Below the pieces are notes generated by a model. The model was not told the DNA's origin. It worked only from the letters and a program-made list of their open reading frames with translations, and made no database searches. Both the position numbers and the translations under genes were made by a program. From Lineus longissimus (taxonomy: Eukaryota > Nemertea > Pilidiophora > Heteronemertea > Lineidae), in NCBI RefSeq assembly GCF_910592395.1, contig NC_088315.1, forward strand, positions 17,841,808-17,905,807: DNA of 64,000 bases, written 5' to 3'. Within the stretch, counting starts at the first letter, position 1, and every line of letters starts with the position of its first letter. Shown one piece after another: positions 56,201 through 57,604 of this stretch.

Positions 56201-56682
56201 CGGCATCGAAGCGAGCCGTCTGGGCGGGATTAAACCATCAATTTCTCGAAAATGTGCATTTCGATTTGAAAACCTTACCGATTTATGAGAAAGTGACGTA
56301 GTCATTTGTCAAAAACAGCTAAAACATTATATGGTGAAATTGGACACGAGTTACCCTTTAAAACTGGGGTAGTGATTTGTGACCAGTCACAGCAAAACCA
56401 GACGCATGTCGCTCTGACTGTCTGAGTTTGGCAGGTCGAGACCAACTGGTTGTTTATTTCATTGTTGTCTGCCTTTTGTGAAATCTGAGACTACAACCAA
56501 TTTCTTCCATTATCTCCTGGTGTGGTAGGCTCATCTTCTGTACGACACCAGTCTCGTTTTGTCGTGACGAGTCACATTTGGCCAGCATGAACTCACCAGT
56601 TCTATGCCTTGCGTATGTGGACAGTCATCCCAATCTTTCTCGGGGAATTGTTGAAGAATTCTTCCAAAGCTTGCCCCACTCC
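2695..56682 (-). CDS. SBF: SBF/MTMR5-MTMR13 family protein (DENN-domain pseudophosphatase), partial multi-exon gene
   Basis: Twenty-four minus-strand exons: 56682-56597, 54405-54154, 49776-49674, 48689-48573, 33807-33557, 32622-32509, 29537-29424, 28382-28155, 27504-27350, 23425-23260, 22682-22533, 19795-19727, 19270-19076, 17756-17697, 9827-9705, 9062-8863, 7879-7639, 7378-7183, 6418-6285, 5768-5593, 4491-4304, 3863-3677, 3234-3154, 2816-2695. All junction phases agree, leaving 1235 whole codons open. Domain order is uDENN, cDENN, dDENN, SBF2 domain, GRAM, then the start of the myotubularin-like region, as in vertebrate SBF1 and SBF2 (about 1850 residues). Family knowledge: these are catalytically dead myotubularins that bind active MTMR proteins and act as Rab GEFs through DENN (Rab21/Rab28) on endosomal membranes; human mutations cause Charcot-Marie-Tooth 4B2/4B3. 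The initiator exon and the pseudo-active site are outside the window, so catalytic status cannot be read here. Whether this is a single pre-duplication SBF or a specific paralogue is not resolved. Confidence 0.96.
3154..3234 (-). CDS. SBF: SBF exon 23, with a GC splice donor
   Basis: An 81-bp exon. With exon 22 it gives [20 protein letters not shown] and then KFARSHRQY, matching CRSYPGLLVVPQ-V-D--L-RV-RCYR. The frame into exon 24 (YRFPVVTWR) is kept only if the exon ends CAG|GCACGT, a GC-AG intron of 337 bp. Acceptor TACATTTCAG. Confidence 0.92.
3343..3458. mobile_element. Foldback MITE (family A), 3'-truncated
   Basis: Begins TACGGTAGAACATCTCTATT and stops in the family core after GAATGGAAACAACC. 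It lies in the 442-bp intron between SBF exons 22 and 23. Confidence 0.6.
3677..3863 (-). CDS. SBF: SBF exon 22: start of myotubularin-like domain
   Basis: Sixty-one codons between split codons. [34 protein letters not shown], then [16 protein letters not shown] match CCRDYQRLGLG and FRIS-VNRMYAICRSYP. Acceptor CTCTTTTTCAG, donor GGAG|GTGAGT. The substitution of NCNFSV for the usual NRMY(A/S) is lineage-specific. Confidence 0.92.
4304..4491 (-). CDS. SBF: SBF exon 21: basic/serine linker
   Basis: A split lysine, then [37 protein letters not shown] and a serine- and acid-rich stretch ending FEDDLS. It is equivalent to the basic region between GRAM and the phosphatase-like domain (vertebrate SLRTLSRNLVKNAKK type). 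Acceptor CATTTCCAG, donor TCTA|GTAAGT. Confidence 0.88.
5047..5653. repeat. 152-bp tandem repeat (4 copies) spanning the exon 20 donor
   Basis: Donor hexamers (ACTTAC on the plus strand) occur at 5131, 5283, 5435 and 5587, exactly 152 bp apart. Each unit has 61 bp of exon 20 sequence, the donor and 91 bp of intron. Confidence 0.92.
5593..5768 (-). CDS. SBF: SBF exon 20: GRAM end; donor lies in a tandem repeat
   Basis: Fifty-eight codons plus two bases. [20 protein letters not shown] then [19 protein letters not shown] match the GRAM C-terminal strand and helix (LIKVAFDEEV, STFAF). The last 61 bp, encoding [17 protein letters not shown], and the donor CAA|GTAAGT belong to a 152-bp unit repeated four times at 5047-5653. 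Only the copy attached to the exon body is coding in this model; reading through the first donor gives an immediate TAA. Confidence 0.94.
6285..6418 (-). CDS. SBF: SBF exon 19: GRAM domain
   Basis: A split valine, then [31 protein letters not shown] and [13 protein letters not shown], matching GEQ-VVRSFPIA-ITKEK and LQ-GLQLRS-TFQ. Phase 0 at the end. Acceptor GTTCTTTCAG, donor CAG|GTAAGA. This places the GRAM centre on a separate exon from its start. Confidence 0.96.
6507..6750 (+). mobile_element. tRNA-derived SINE
   Basis: The head contains a canonical Pol III A box (TGGCCTAGTGG, near 6519) and, about 40 bp on, a canonical B box (GGTTCGAGGCC) with tRNA-like spacing. The flanking acceptor stem does not pair properly, so it is not a functional tRNA. 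A unique body follows to about 6750. It lies in SBF intron 18, opposite to the gene. Confidence 0.6.
6825..7030. mobile_element. Dispersed repeat family G
   Basis: Contains GGAGTATTCCTCCTCCAAG and GGTATAGACACCAGATATAAG. An additional end lies at 7108-7125. Both lie in the 764-bp intron between SBF exons 18 and 19. Confidence 0.5.
7183..7378 (-). CDS. SBF: SBF exon 18: GRAM domain
   Basis: Sixty-five codons plus one base. [51 protein letters not shown] and FRGTPCDPL form the GRAM domain start. GRAM domains of myotubularins are PH-like phosphoinositide-binding folds. Acceptor GTTTCAG, donor CTAG|GTAAGG. Confidence 0.97.
7639..7879 (-). CDS. SBF: SBF exon 17: pre-GRAM helical segment
   Basis: Eighty codons after a split serine. 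[20 protein letters not shown], then [20 protein letters not shown] and [20 protein letters not shown] ending RLPPIQK, nearly collinear with SBF1/SBF2. Acceptor TTCTTCCAG, donor AAG|GTAAGA. Confidence 0.97.
8030..8225. mobile_element. Dispersed repeat family G
   Basis: Shares GGCCAGAGGTAGAGTCCACG and GGCATAGACACCAGATACAAG with 31930-32255. Confidence 0.55.
8299..8727. repeat. 22-23-bp minisatellite
   Basis: About 19 copies of GGGCAATAAAGTGG plus CGCACACA-type variable part, arranged in a three-unit higher-order pattern (CGCGCACA, TGTACATG, AGCACACA). Open in all minus-strand frames but not coding. Lies in the intron between SBF exons 16 and 17. Confidence 0.9.
8863..9062 (-). CDS. SBF: SBF exon 16
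   Basis: Sixty-six codons plus two bases. [20 protein letters not shown] is followed by [20 protein letters not shown] and [10 protein letters not shown], matching [29 protein letters not shown] of the family. It ends SNSNVTN with a split serine codon. Acceptor CCCACTTCCAG, donor ACAG|GTGAGT. Confidence 0.95.
9090..9580. mobile_element. Two adjacent foldback MITEs (family A)
   Basis: A complete copy (9090-9325, TACAGTGGAACC to GGTTCTACTGTA, with internal CTCTATTAAGGACAA tandem copies) abuts a partial, internally repeated one (9330-9580). They fill the intron just upstream of SBF exon 16, starting 28 bp from its acceptor. Confidence 0.7.
9705..9827 (-). CDS. SBF: SBF exon 15
   Basis: Forty-one codons, phase 0 to 0. 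A serine-rich linker ([20 protein letters not shown]) ends in [10 protein letters not shown], which joins exon 16 to give [11 protein letters not shown], a family signature ([14 protein letters not shown]). Acceptor CGATTTCAG, donor CAG|GTAGAG. Confidence 0.9.
10745..11395. repeat. AT-rich minisatellite (ACAGTAAATACC units)
   Basis: About 35 diverged copies of TTTACAGTAAATACCA-type 17-19-bp units. The AT-rich sequence fills part of the intron between SBF exons 14 and 15. Confidence 0.85.
11778..11908. promoter_or_regulatory. Cluster of five RFX X-box palindromes
   Basis: GTCACCAGGCAAC (11778), GTTGCTAAGCAAC (11807), GTTGCTAGGCAAC (11835 and 11864) and GTGACTAGGCAAC (11896), spaced 28-32 bp. 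The form GTTGC-TA-GGCAAC is the inverted-repeat X-box bound by RFX factors, which control ciliary genes. The sequence between motifs is not conserved, unlike a plain minisatellite. Confidence 0.6.
12004..12025 (-). promoter_or_regulatory. Paired YY1-like sites
   Basis: CACCATCTTG and CCGCCATCTTGC (minus strand GCAAGATGGCGG) lie 100 bp beyond the X-box cluster in a short GC-richer patch. The match to the YY1 core AAGATGGCGG is exact for the second. Confidence 0.4.
12030..14340. other. Intron sequence, no gene seen
   Basis: Part of the intron between SBF exons 14 and 15. AT-rich; one arm of MITE family F near 14027-14080. Short open frames show no domain or splice support. Confidence 0.6.
14350..14478 (-). 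CDS. Candidate extra SBF linker exon
   Basis: A 129-bp, clearly GC-richer island in AT-rich intron sequence, with acceptor AAATCAG and donor AAG|GTGTGA. Forty-three codons, phase 0 to 0, so it can be included or skipped between exons 14 and 15 without a frame change. It encodes [20 protein letters not shown] and then a basic, proline-rich stretch ([20 protein letters not shown]). I do not recognise it in other SBF proteins. Base composition and phase are the support. Confidence 0.42.
15272..15862. repeat. 31-bp tandem array, each unit carrying a Pol III B-box-like motif
   Basis: Nineteen copies of a 31-bp unit; minus-strand core GGTTCGAATCCCAGTC preceded by AAAGATCTGT. Fourteen or so copies match GGTTCRAATCC (tRNA T-loop/B box); others have GGTTGGAATC. 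No A boxes accompany them. Confidence 0.9.
15870..17650. other. Intron sequence, no gene seen
   Basis: AT-rich sequence with no recognisable repeat family or motif beyond short homopolymers. Confidence 0.6.
17697..17756 (-). CDS. SBF: SBF exon 14: linker, present in duplicate
   Basis: A 60-bp exon, phase 0 to 0, encoding [20 protein letters not shown], a charged linker between the SBF2 domain and the [11 protein letters not shown] block. It is not conserved enough to align to vertebrates; support is the open frame, donor GAC|GTGAGT, acceptor TTCTTGGTAG and phase agreement with exons 13 and 15. An identical copy lies at 18070-18129 within a 373-bp direct duplication. Confidence 0.7.
18070..18129 (-). 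CDS. SBF: Second copy of SBF exon 14
   Basis: This copy is identical to 17697-17756 including both splice sites. If both copies were spliced in, the linker would simply gain a repeated 20-residue segment without a frame change. They could instead be alternatives, or one copy could be an assembly artefact. Confidence 0.5.
18648..18813 (-). CDS. Candidate alternative SBF exon (uncertain)
   Basis: An open frame preceded by TTTATAG and followed by ATAG|GTAATT. It encodes [20 protein letters not shown], then [15 protein letters not shown] and [15 protein letters not shown], helical in appearance. It enters in the phase exon 13 leaves (0), but with the nearest donor it exits in phase 1, which does not suit exon 14. 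A weaker donor 14 bp further on (TTG|GTGTAT, exon end 18634) would restore phase 0. Vertebrate SBF has no equivalent segment. It could be an alternative exon, a decayed exon or chance. Confidence 0.3.
19076..19270 (-). CDS. SBF: SBF exon 13: SBF2 domain end
   Basis: Sixty-five codons, phase 0 to 0. [20 protein letters not shown] then [15 protein letters not shown] match [14 protein letters not shown]-(V/I)W----FWE--FY--VQ of the family. The C-terminal part ([14 protein letters not shown]) is the start of a variable linker. Acceptor AATTTTCCAG, donor GAG|GTAAGG. Confidence 0.95.
19727..19795 (-). CDS. SBF: SBF exon 12: SBF2 domain
   Basis: A 69-bp exon, 23 codons, phase 0 to 0. It encodes [20 protein letters not shown] then FCR, equivalent to [23 protein letters not shown] in vertebrates. 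Acceptor TTTTCGCAG, donor CGG|GTAAGT. Confidence 0.94.
19895..20082. repeat. Short minisatellite (CCGGGAAATATTGTAAA units)
   Basis: About ten copies of a 17-20-bp unit, variants AAATTGTAAACCGGGA. A further related CCCGGTTTACAG lies at 20232. Confidence 0.85.
20090..21270. other. Intron between SBF exons 11 and 12, upper part
   Basis: Contains a degenerate GTGGAACCTTGTAGTCGCAA motif near 20253 resembling other foldback ends and a G-run; otherwise unremarkable. Confidence 0.5.
21003..21020 (+). repeat. Poly-G run of 18
   Basis: Eighteen consecutive G, a potential quadruplex-forming and sequencing-error-prone tract; the true length is uncertain. Confidence 0.8.
21274..21453. mobile_element. 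Foldback MITE (family A)
   Basis: TACAGTAGAACCTCTCTATT at the left and AGGTTTCACTGTA at the right, with the family core GAATGGAAACAAAC. Confidence 0.7.
22255..22425. repeat. Dispersed repeat with CACCCTACCTT units
   Basis: Contains four spaced CACCCTACCTTGG-type segments and GTGTTCTCCACGAGGCCATT. A longer copy lies at 37823-38225. Confidence 0.6.
22533..22682 (-). CDS. SBF: SBF exon 11: SBF2 domain
   Basis: Fifty codons, phase 0 to 0. [20 protein letters not shown] followed by [20 protein letters not shown] matches LPA-LRALKG-AAR and QNRA-LDHQQFD-VVRMMNC of SBF1/SBF2. Acceptor TCCTTTCAG, donor CAG|GTTCGT (weak at +4/+5). Confidence 0.95.
23260..23425 (-). CDS. SBF: SBF exon 10: entry to SBF2 domain
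   Basis: Fifty-five codons after a split lysine. It encodes [20 protein letters not shown] and then [20 protein letters not shown], matching the family helix RRLEVVRNCISFIFENK that opens the SBF2 domain. The end is ISDARK. Acceptor CACTTTTCAG, donor AAG|GTTAGT. Confidence 0.94.
23527..24065. repeat. 22-bp minisatellite (GGCCTCCAAAACTGGTTTAC units)
   Basis: About 24 copies. The unit length is not a multiple of three and lacks stops, so it gives long open frames that are not genes. It lies about 100 bp upstream of SBF exon 10. Confidence 0.92.
24831..24950. repeat. 60-bp tandem duplication
   Basis: Two copies of TGAGCCTGTATTTTGTCATG followed by ACAAATTCAAATTTCACA. Confidence 0.8.
25570..25764. 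mobile_element. MITE family C (TGTGACCCGTCACAGC ends)
   Basis: Left end TGTGACCCGTCACAGCAAAA, right end the inverse (TTTTGCTATGACGGGGTCACA); arms about 35 bp with GCGCATGTCGCTC and GAGTGACATGCGC. Confidence 0.7.
27350..27504 (-). CDS. SBF: SBF exon 9
   Basis: Fifty-one codons plus two bases. [20 protein letters not shown] corresponds to the family motif NENP-P---QKV-RPTEGSH after dDENN. It ends [16 protein letters not shown] with a split lysine codon. The acceptor (CTCCTCCAG) and the exon start are duplicated 66 bp upstream in transcription order, at 27561-27594. Confidence 0.92.
27495..27594. repeat. Duplicated splice acceptor of exon 9
   Basis: A 34-bp segment (TTGGAAATTCCTGGAGGAGA and on) occurs at 27495-27528 and 27561-27594. 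It contains the exon 9 acceptor CTCCTCCAG and the first exon bases. The upstream copy reads EFPSLQVC before a stop, so only the lower-coordinate copy leads into exon 9. Confidence 0.8.
28155..28382 (-). CDS. SBF: SBF exon 8: dDENN
   Basis: Seventy-six codons, phase 0 to 0. It starts [20 protein letters not shown], continues [17 protein letters not shown] (family motif FVSERG-PYR--DLFDEL) and ends ELASQLYIH. Acceptor TATTTCAG, donor CAT|GTAAGT. This closes the tripartite DENN module. Confidence 0.95.
28446..28684. mobile_element. Two tandem foldback elements (family D, GTAGAATGGGG ends)
   Basis: Each starts GGTAGAATGGGGTAATTGTA and ends with the inverse TACAATTACCCCATT or TACAAATACCCCATTCTACC; the interior CCCCTGCATTGTTTGATGCA is itself near palindromic. 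The pair lies 64 bp upstream of SBF exon 8. Confidence 0.7.
29256..29408. mobile_element. Diverged relative of MITE family A
   Basis: Shares AGAGGTGTCCGC-type repeats and the end GGAGGTTCTACTGTA with family A but has a different interior. It abuts SBF exon 7 on its donor side. Confidence 0.45.
29424..29537 (-). CDS. SBF: SBF exon 7: dDENN start
   Basis: Thirty-eight codons, phase 0 to 0. [20 protein letters not shown] then [18 protein letters not shown] match the conserved dDENN start of SBF1/SBF2 (KE-RAVFLR-FAQL-QGYR-C). Acceptor TATTTCCAG, donor AAG|GTAAGA. A degenerate foldback repeat lies immediately downstream at 29256-29408. Confidence 0.95.
29844..30007. mobile_element. Foldback MITE (family A)
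   Basis: TACAGTGGAACCTCTGTTAG to GAGAGGTTCTACTGTA, in opposite orientation to the copies at 1452 and 21274, with core TTTCCATTCAATTTGACC. Confidence 0.7.
30420..30977. mobile_element. Family F foldback split by a family E insertion
   Basis: Left arm TTAAGGGTTGACCACAGGCA and right arm TAGTGCCTATGGTCAA lie on either side of the family E copy at 30510-30842, so E inserted into F. Confidence 0.6.
30510..30842 (+). mobile_element. Dispersed element family E
   Basis: Plus-strand copy (TTAAAGTGATACTATGATGT to GACACGAGTTACCC). It is inserted between the two arms of a family F foldback (30420-30977). Confidence 0.7.
31306..31519. repeat. 42-bp tandem repeat
   Basis: Five copies of CCACGGGCCTGTCACTGATC plus CATGGATGAAATCCATAATATA, each with the palindrome GATCCATGGATGAAATCCAT. 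Related CCATGGAT-rich sequence continues to 31150. Confidence 0.9.
31930..32255. mobile_element. Dispersed repeat family G (GGAGTATTCCTCCTCC end)
   Basis: Contains GGGAGTATTCCTCCTCCAA, GCCAGAGGTAGAGTCCATGC and GGCACAGACACCAGATACAAG. Related copies are at 6825-7030, 8030-8225 and 43120-43335, with fragments at 22990-23090 and 27960-28040. Confidence 0.6.
32509..32622 (-). CDS. SBF: SBF exon 6: cDENN end
   Basis: Thirty-eight codons, phase 0 to 0. [20 protein letters not shown] matches the DENN motif D(V/I)I--DLDGG--(I/V)PEC of the family. The exon ends TKTVQLLIK. Vertebrate proteins carry roughly 20-30 further residues (HPDLEVAD-type) before the next block; no clear exon for them was found between here and exon 7. 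Confidence 0.95.
32684..32885. repeat. 15-17-bp tandem repeat (CCCATTTTGCCTACT)
   Basis: About 12 imperfect copies of CCCATTTTGCCTACTT / CCCATTTCGCCTAC. Lies 62 bp upstream of SBF exon 6. Confidence 0.85.
33308..33492. repeat. Dispersed repeat shared with 41867-42047
   Basis: About 180 bp, near-identical to the interior of the element at 41820-42091 (for example CATTAAAGGCATTCAAGTGT and CTCAGCGCCCCATTTCTGG). Confidence 0.7.
33557..33807 (-). CDS. SBF: SBF exon 5: cDENN core
   Basis: Eighty-three codons after a split glycine. [20 protein letters not shown] is followed by [17 protein letters not shown] and [18 protein letters not shown], the DENN core containing the LMYPL--Y--IPILP signature typical of DENN Rab GEFs. 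It ends EEVFDLVGH. Acceptor TATTTTGCAG, donor CAT|GTAAGT. Confidence 0.96.
33868..34075. mobile_element. SINE/MITE-like dispersed repeat
   Basis: It contains GCATTTATATAGCGCT, a sequence familiar from dispersed repeats in many aquatic animals, and at its other end a minus-strand Pol III B box (GGTTCGACTCC). The mix suggests a tRNA-derived SINE on the minus strand or two abutting elements. Confidence 0.4.
34720..34783. repeat. GCATT/GCACT microsatellite
   Basis: Pentameric GCATT and GCACT alternate for about 60 bp, after a run of 13 G (34686-34698). Confidence 0.8.
35530..36860. repeat. 192-bp satellite, seven copies
   Basis: The anchor TTAGAGGGGCCC recurs near 35575, 35766, 35959, 36151, 36343, 36534 and 36727. 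Units include CAACCCAAGCTCTCTTCTAA and TCATGAGATTTATGGTGAGG; inner copies are most similar. Confidence 0.9.
37305..37500. mobile_element. Foldback MITE family F
   Basis: Arms TTAAAGGGTTGATCATAGGC and CCTGTGGTCAACCCTTAA enclose a hairpin interior (ATTTCATGGTTGAGAGTCAG). Single arms also occur at 14027-14080. Confidence 0.65.
37823..38225. repeat. Dispersed repeat with CACCCTACCTT units, longer copy
   Basis: Same family as 22255-22425, with about 200 bp inserted between the GGCCATTTTGTCAG head and the GGCAGCTTACCACCC part. Confidence 0.55.
39875..40056. mobile_element. Foldback MITE (family A)
   Basis: TACAGTAGAACCTCTCTTAG to GAGAGGTTCTACTGTA; same orientation as 29844-30007. Confidence 0.7.
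41820..42091. mobile_element. Family B MITE carrying an insert shared with 33308-33492
   Basis: Outer arms ACAGGGTGGCCCAGAATTAT/CTTCCCTCACA and the inverse at the right enclose about 180 bp beginning CTTCCCGAAATTGGTGGC that is also present without the arms at 33308-33492. Confidence 0.65.
42648..42831. repeat. 33-bp tandem repeat, open in frame
   Basis: Five to six copies of AGCAATCAAAAGACCCGGGA plus AAAACCTTCAGTC. Because 33 is divisible by three it gives a repeated 11-residue frame ([11 protein letters not shown]), without splice or start context to make it a gene. Confidence 0.85.
43120..43335. mobile_element. Dispersed repeat family G
   Basis: Minus-oriented copy ending GGAGGAGGAATACTCCCTGG, the inverse of the end at 31960. 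Confidence 0.55.
44857..45610. repeat. About 115-bp satellite, seven copies
   Basis: TCTTCCTGTGTACTGCAAAT and TCCCCTGTGACCTGATTAAA recur every 100-117 bp, with a more variable ACACCATAGATATAGTACAC segment between. Confidence 0.9.
46765..47235. repeat. Ancient degenerate tandem repeat, about 210-230 bp
   Basis: CTTTGTCATGTCAGAGTCTTT (first copy CTTCGTCATCTCAGGGTTTT) recurs near 46780, 46980 and 47180, with diverged GGAACTCGGTA-type sequence between copies. Confidence 0.55.
48573..48689 (-). CDS. SBF: SBF exon 4: cDENN
   Basis: The exon encodes [20 protein letters not shown], a near-invariant SBF1/SBF2 block, then a variable serine-rich loop and [10 protein letters not shown]. The final glycine codon is split (G|GT). 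Acceptor TGTTGCAG and donor ATAG|GTAAGT are good matches to consensus. It is followed by the longest intron in the window, 14765 bp. Confidence 0.95.
49381..49540. mobile_element. Foldback MITE (family A)
   Basis: TACAGTTGCACCTCCCTTAG to AGTTCTACTGCA; slightly diverged ends. It lies about 130 bp past the donor of SBF exon 3. Confidence 0.65.
49674..49776 (-). CDS. SBF: SBF exon 3: cDENN
   Basis: Thirty-four codons plus one base. [20 protein letters not shown] opens the exon, matching the [10 protein letters not shown] helix of the DENN core, and it ends CIQVPPP with a split glycine codon completed by exon 4. Acceptor TACTTTTCAG, donor CCGG|GTAAGG. This exon reads into exon 4 as [11 protein letters not shown], exactly the conserved family junction. 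Confidence 0.94.
50906..51501. mobile_element. PIF/Harbinger-like element nested in the hAT-like element
   Basis: Termini GGCTGCGTATCCATAGG and its near-perfect inverse CCTATGGATACGCGGCC are flanked on both sides by the 3-bp target duplication TTA (50903-50905, 51502-51504), the TWA target typical of PIF/Harbinger. The interior has a plus-strand frame beginning at 51122 whose start ([20 protein letters not shown]) matches the first helix of a MADF (Myb/SANT-like) domain, the DNA-binding partner protein of such elements. Confidence 0.65.
51122..51313 (+). pseudogene. MADF-domain fragment inside the PIF/Harbinger-like element
   Basis: The frame starts [20 protein letters not shown] then TDDYHNKH, the LI--V----LWD----DY--K pattern of MADF helix 1. 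The second half of the domain (expected tryptophan-containing helix) is absent, so this is either a first exon with a lost partner or a truncated gene. MADF proteins pair with a DDE nuclease in Harbinger elements. Confidence 0.5.
51998..52003 (-). terminator. AATAAA polyadenylation signal of the nested small gene
   Basis: A canonical hexamer on the minus strand about 45 bp after the TAG of the 60-residue reading frame. Its position supports this being a real terminal exon. Confidence 0.5.
52048..52825 (-). CDS. Nested two-exon gene for a 60-residue protein of unknown function
   Basis: Exon A (52825-52790) is ATG plus 11 codons, [12 protein letters not shown], with donor GAG|GTAAGT. Exon B (52194-52048) follows acceptor TTTTGCAG in phase 0 and encodes [48 protein letters not shown] and TAG. 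A polyadenylation signal AATAAA lies 45-50 bp past the stop (52003-51998). Upstream of ATG are a CCAAT box (52881-52886 on the minus strand), a CRE-like ACGTCAC (52861-52867) and a CTGCGCAG palindrome (52844-52851), a compact housekeeping-style promoter. The gene sits inside SBF intron 2 on the same strand. The product is small, basic, with no signal peptide or membrane segment. I do not recognise the family. It could instead be an alternative 3' end, but the exon B frame is not in an SBF context. Confidence 0.55.
52823..52900 (-). promoter_or_regulatory. Putative promoter of the nested small gene
   Basis: Within 60 bp upstream of the ATG, read on the minus strand, are a CCAAT box (GTCCAATCAC), a CRE-like ACGTCAC and a CTGCGCAG palindrome resembling NRF1-type sites. 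There is no TATA box at a usual distance. Several CpGs cluster here in otherwise CpG-poor sequence. Confidence 0.4.
52940..53337 (+). mobile_element. 3' end of a dispersed element with ACAG microsatellite and terminal hairpin
   Basis: A unique stretch is followed by (ACAG)n at 53226-53280 and a perfect 10-bp-stem hairpin (TAGCTCAGCT-TTTC-AGCTGAGCTA) then AAAAA. This arrangement is familiar from retroposon-type repeats in marine invertebrates. A matching 5' head-like motif (AAGAGGCCCAAGGGCC, GCTCAGCTGAG) occurs at 49953-49985. Confidence 0.5.
53226..53280. repeat. (ACAG)n microsatellite
   Basis: About 13 perfect tetranucleotide copies, part of the tail of the dispersed element ending at 53337. 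Confidence 0.95.
53868..54055. repeat. Short tandem repeat (GGAAAATTCGTCCCC units)
   Basis: About eleven copies of a 15-19-bp unit, variants GAAAATTCATCCCTG. Lies 99 bp past the donor of SBF exon 2. Confidence 0.85.
54154..54405 (-). CDS. SBF: SBF exon 2: uDENN to cDENN
   Basis: Eighty-four in-frame codons (phase 0 to 0). The exon begins [19 protein letters not shown], the strongly conserved block that follows QGIEL in SBF1/SBF2, and continues with the [10 protein letters not shown] strand and an acidic linker ([11 protein letters not shown]). It ends [18 protein letters not shown], the entry to the central DENN core. Acceptor TTGTTTCAG and donor AGG|GTAGGT flank it. The intron downstream (54153-49777) contains a nested small gene and several transposons. 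Confidence 0.95.
54510..55012 (-). pseudogene. Retroposed 3' end (LINE or processed transcript)
   Basis: A minus-strand open frame (55012-54737; about 90 residues, lysine- and serine-rich, e.g. [15 protein letters not shown] and [19 protein letters not shown]) is followed at the minus-strand 3' end by AATAAA and then by a 30-bp A-rich tail (about 54515-54545). A poly(A) signal plus A-tail inside an intron is the hallmark of reverse-transcribed insertion. The source gene or LINE is not identified. Confidence 0.45.
55127..55400. mobile_element. Foldback MITE (family A), internally duplicated
   Basis: TACAGTAGATCCTCTATTAG to GAGAGGTTCTACTGTA with two copies of the TTTTGGTCCCAAATTGGTTG-type core, giving a longer copy. 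It is followed after 7 bp by a separate hairpin element (55408-55497). Confidence 0.7.
55408..55497. mobile_element. 90-bp hairpin MITE (family B)
   Basis: TACAGGGTGGCCCAGAAAGC at the left and its inverse GGGCCACCCTGTA at the right, with CCCTTGCAC/GTGCAAGGG continuing the stem. Nearly the whole element is one hairpin. Confidence 0.7.
56022..56361 (+). mobile_element. Dispersed element family E
   Basis: Plus-strand copy, preceded by one arm of family F (about 55975-56020), the same nesting seen at 30420-30977. Immediately followed by a family C MITE. Confidence 0.7.
56378..56576. mobile_element. MITE family C, next to SBF exon 1 donor
   Basis: TGTGACCAGTCACAGCAAAA to TTTTGTCGTGACGAGTCACA. 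It ends 20 bp from the exon 1 donor at 56596, so almost no native intron sequence remains there. Confidence 0.65.
56597..56682 (-). CDS. SBF: SBF exon 1 of window: uDENN start
   Basis: The exon enters in phase 1 (two bases complete a split codon), so at least one upstream coding exon is missing. It encodes [20 protein letters not shown] followed by PHTQGIEL, the conserved N-terminal uDENN strand of SBF proteins (FP-KDWDD--QGIEL). The acceptor is a pyrimidine tract ending TTTGCAG and the donor is CTG|GTGAGT. I found no N-terminal exon with the usual MARLADYF-type start between here and 64000. A MITE-like repeat begins only about 20 bp into the downstream intron. Confidence 0.93.
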
Positions 56683-57129
56683 CTGCAAAGAGAAAAGACA
56701 ACACATGAGTCAAGGCACCAAAGACTGCAACCGCCAAATTTCTGTGGGCACTTTTTTGGCGCGGATTTCTTCACGAATAACCAGGATGTGTGAAAATAAC
56801 TTTTGGCTGAAAAACCTGAAACAAAATGCCCTAATTTGCCAAACAAAGTATAATTTCAGTAAATTTTTGTGACTCGCAAAAAAGAGATGCGTTTGGGTTG
56901 AAATATTATTTCGCTCCAATCCTTTTGTCCCGGTATCATATATTTCTAAGTCCTCTGCACTTTACAGCACGAACCCTCATGCCTTTCCCCAGAGTTTGTT
57001 GCACTCTTGACGGCGGCCTAATTAGTAATCATTACATGGTTTTTCTGGAACTTATTACATTGTCTAGCAACGACCTACTACCACGGGACCAACAATGTGT
57101 AAGAGCGATCAGCAGATTTCTCAAGATAC

Positions 57130-57600
57130 ATTGTAATTTGTCCAAAAAGAAATTGTTGAGCGCAGACATGTACAAAGTTTACCACCAACTTATCGTTGGT
57201 CTAAAGAAATTGTCGAGTGCAGACATTACATATAAGGTAGAATGGGGTAATTGTAGCCCCTGCCTATGATATTGATTGATATCCCGATGCATCAAATAAT
57301 GCAAGGGCTACAAATAAACCGGGGCTACAATTACCCCATTCTATCCTACAAAGTTTACCACCAACTTATCGTTGGTCTAAAGAAATTGTCGAGTGCAGAC
57401 ATTACATATAAGGAAGAATGGTGTAATTGTAGCCCCGGTTTAATTGTGGCCCCTGCCTACAATATTTATTGATATCCCCATGCATCAAAAAATGCAGGGG
57501 CTACAAATAAACCGGGGCTACAGTTACCCTATTCTACACTACAACATTTACCACCAACTTATCATCGGTCCAAAGAAATTGTTGAGCGAAGACAGGTAGG
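57130..57600. repeat. Tandem duplication of flank plus family D foldback
   Basis: A 65-bp flank (ACCAACTTATCGTTGGTCTA, AATTGTCGAGTGCAGACATT) occurs three times and the family D element (57236-57354, 57413-57537) twice, so the element and flank were copied together after insertion. Confidence 0.65.
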
Positions 57601-57604
57601 AAAT

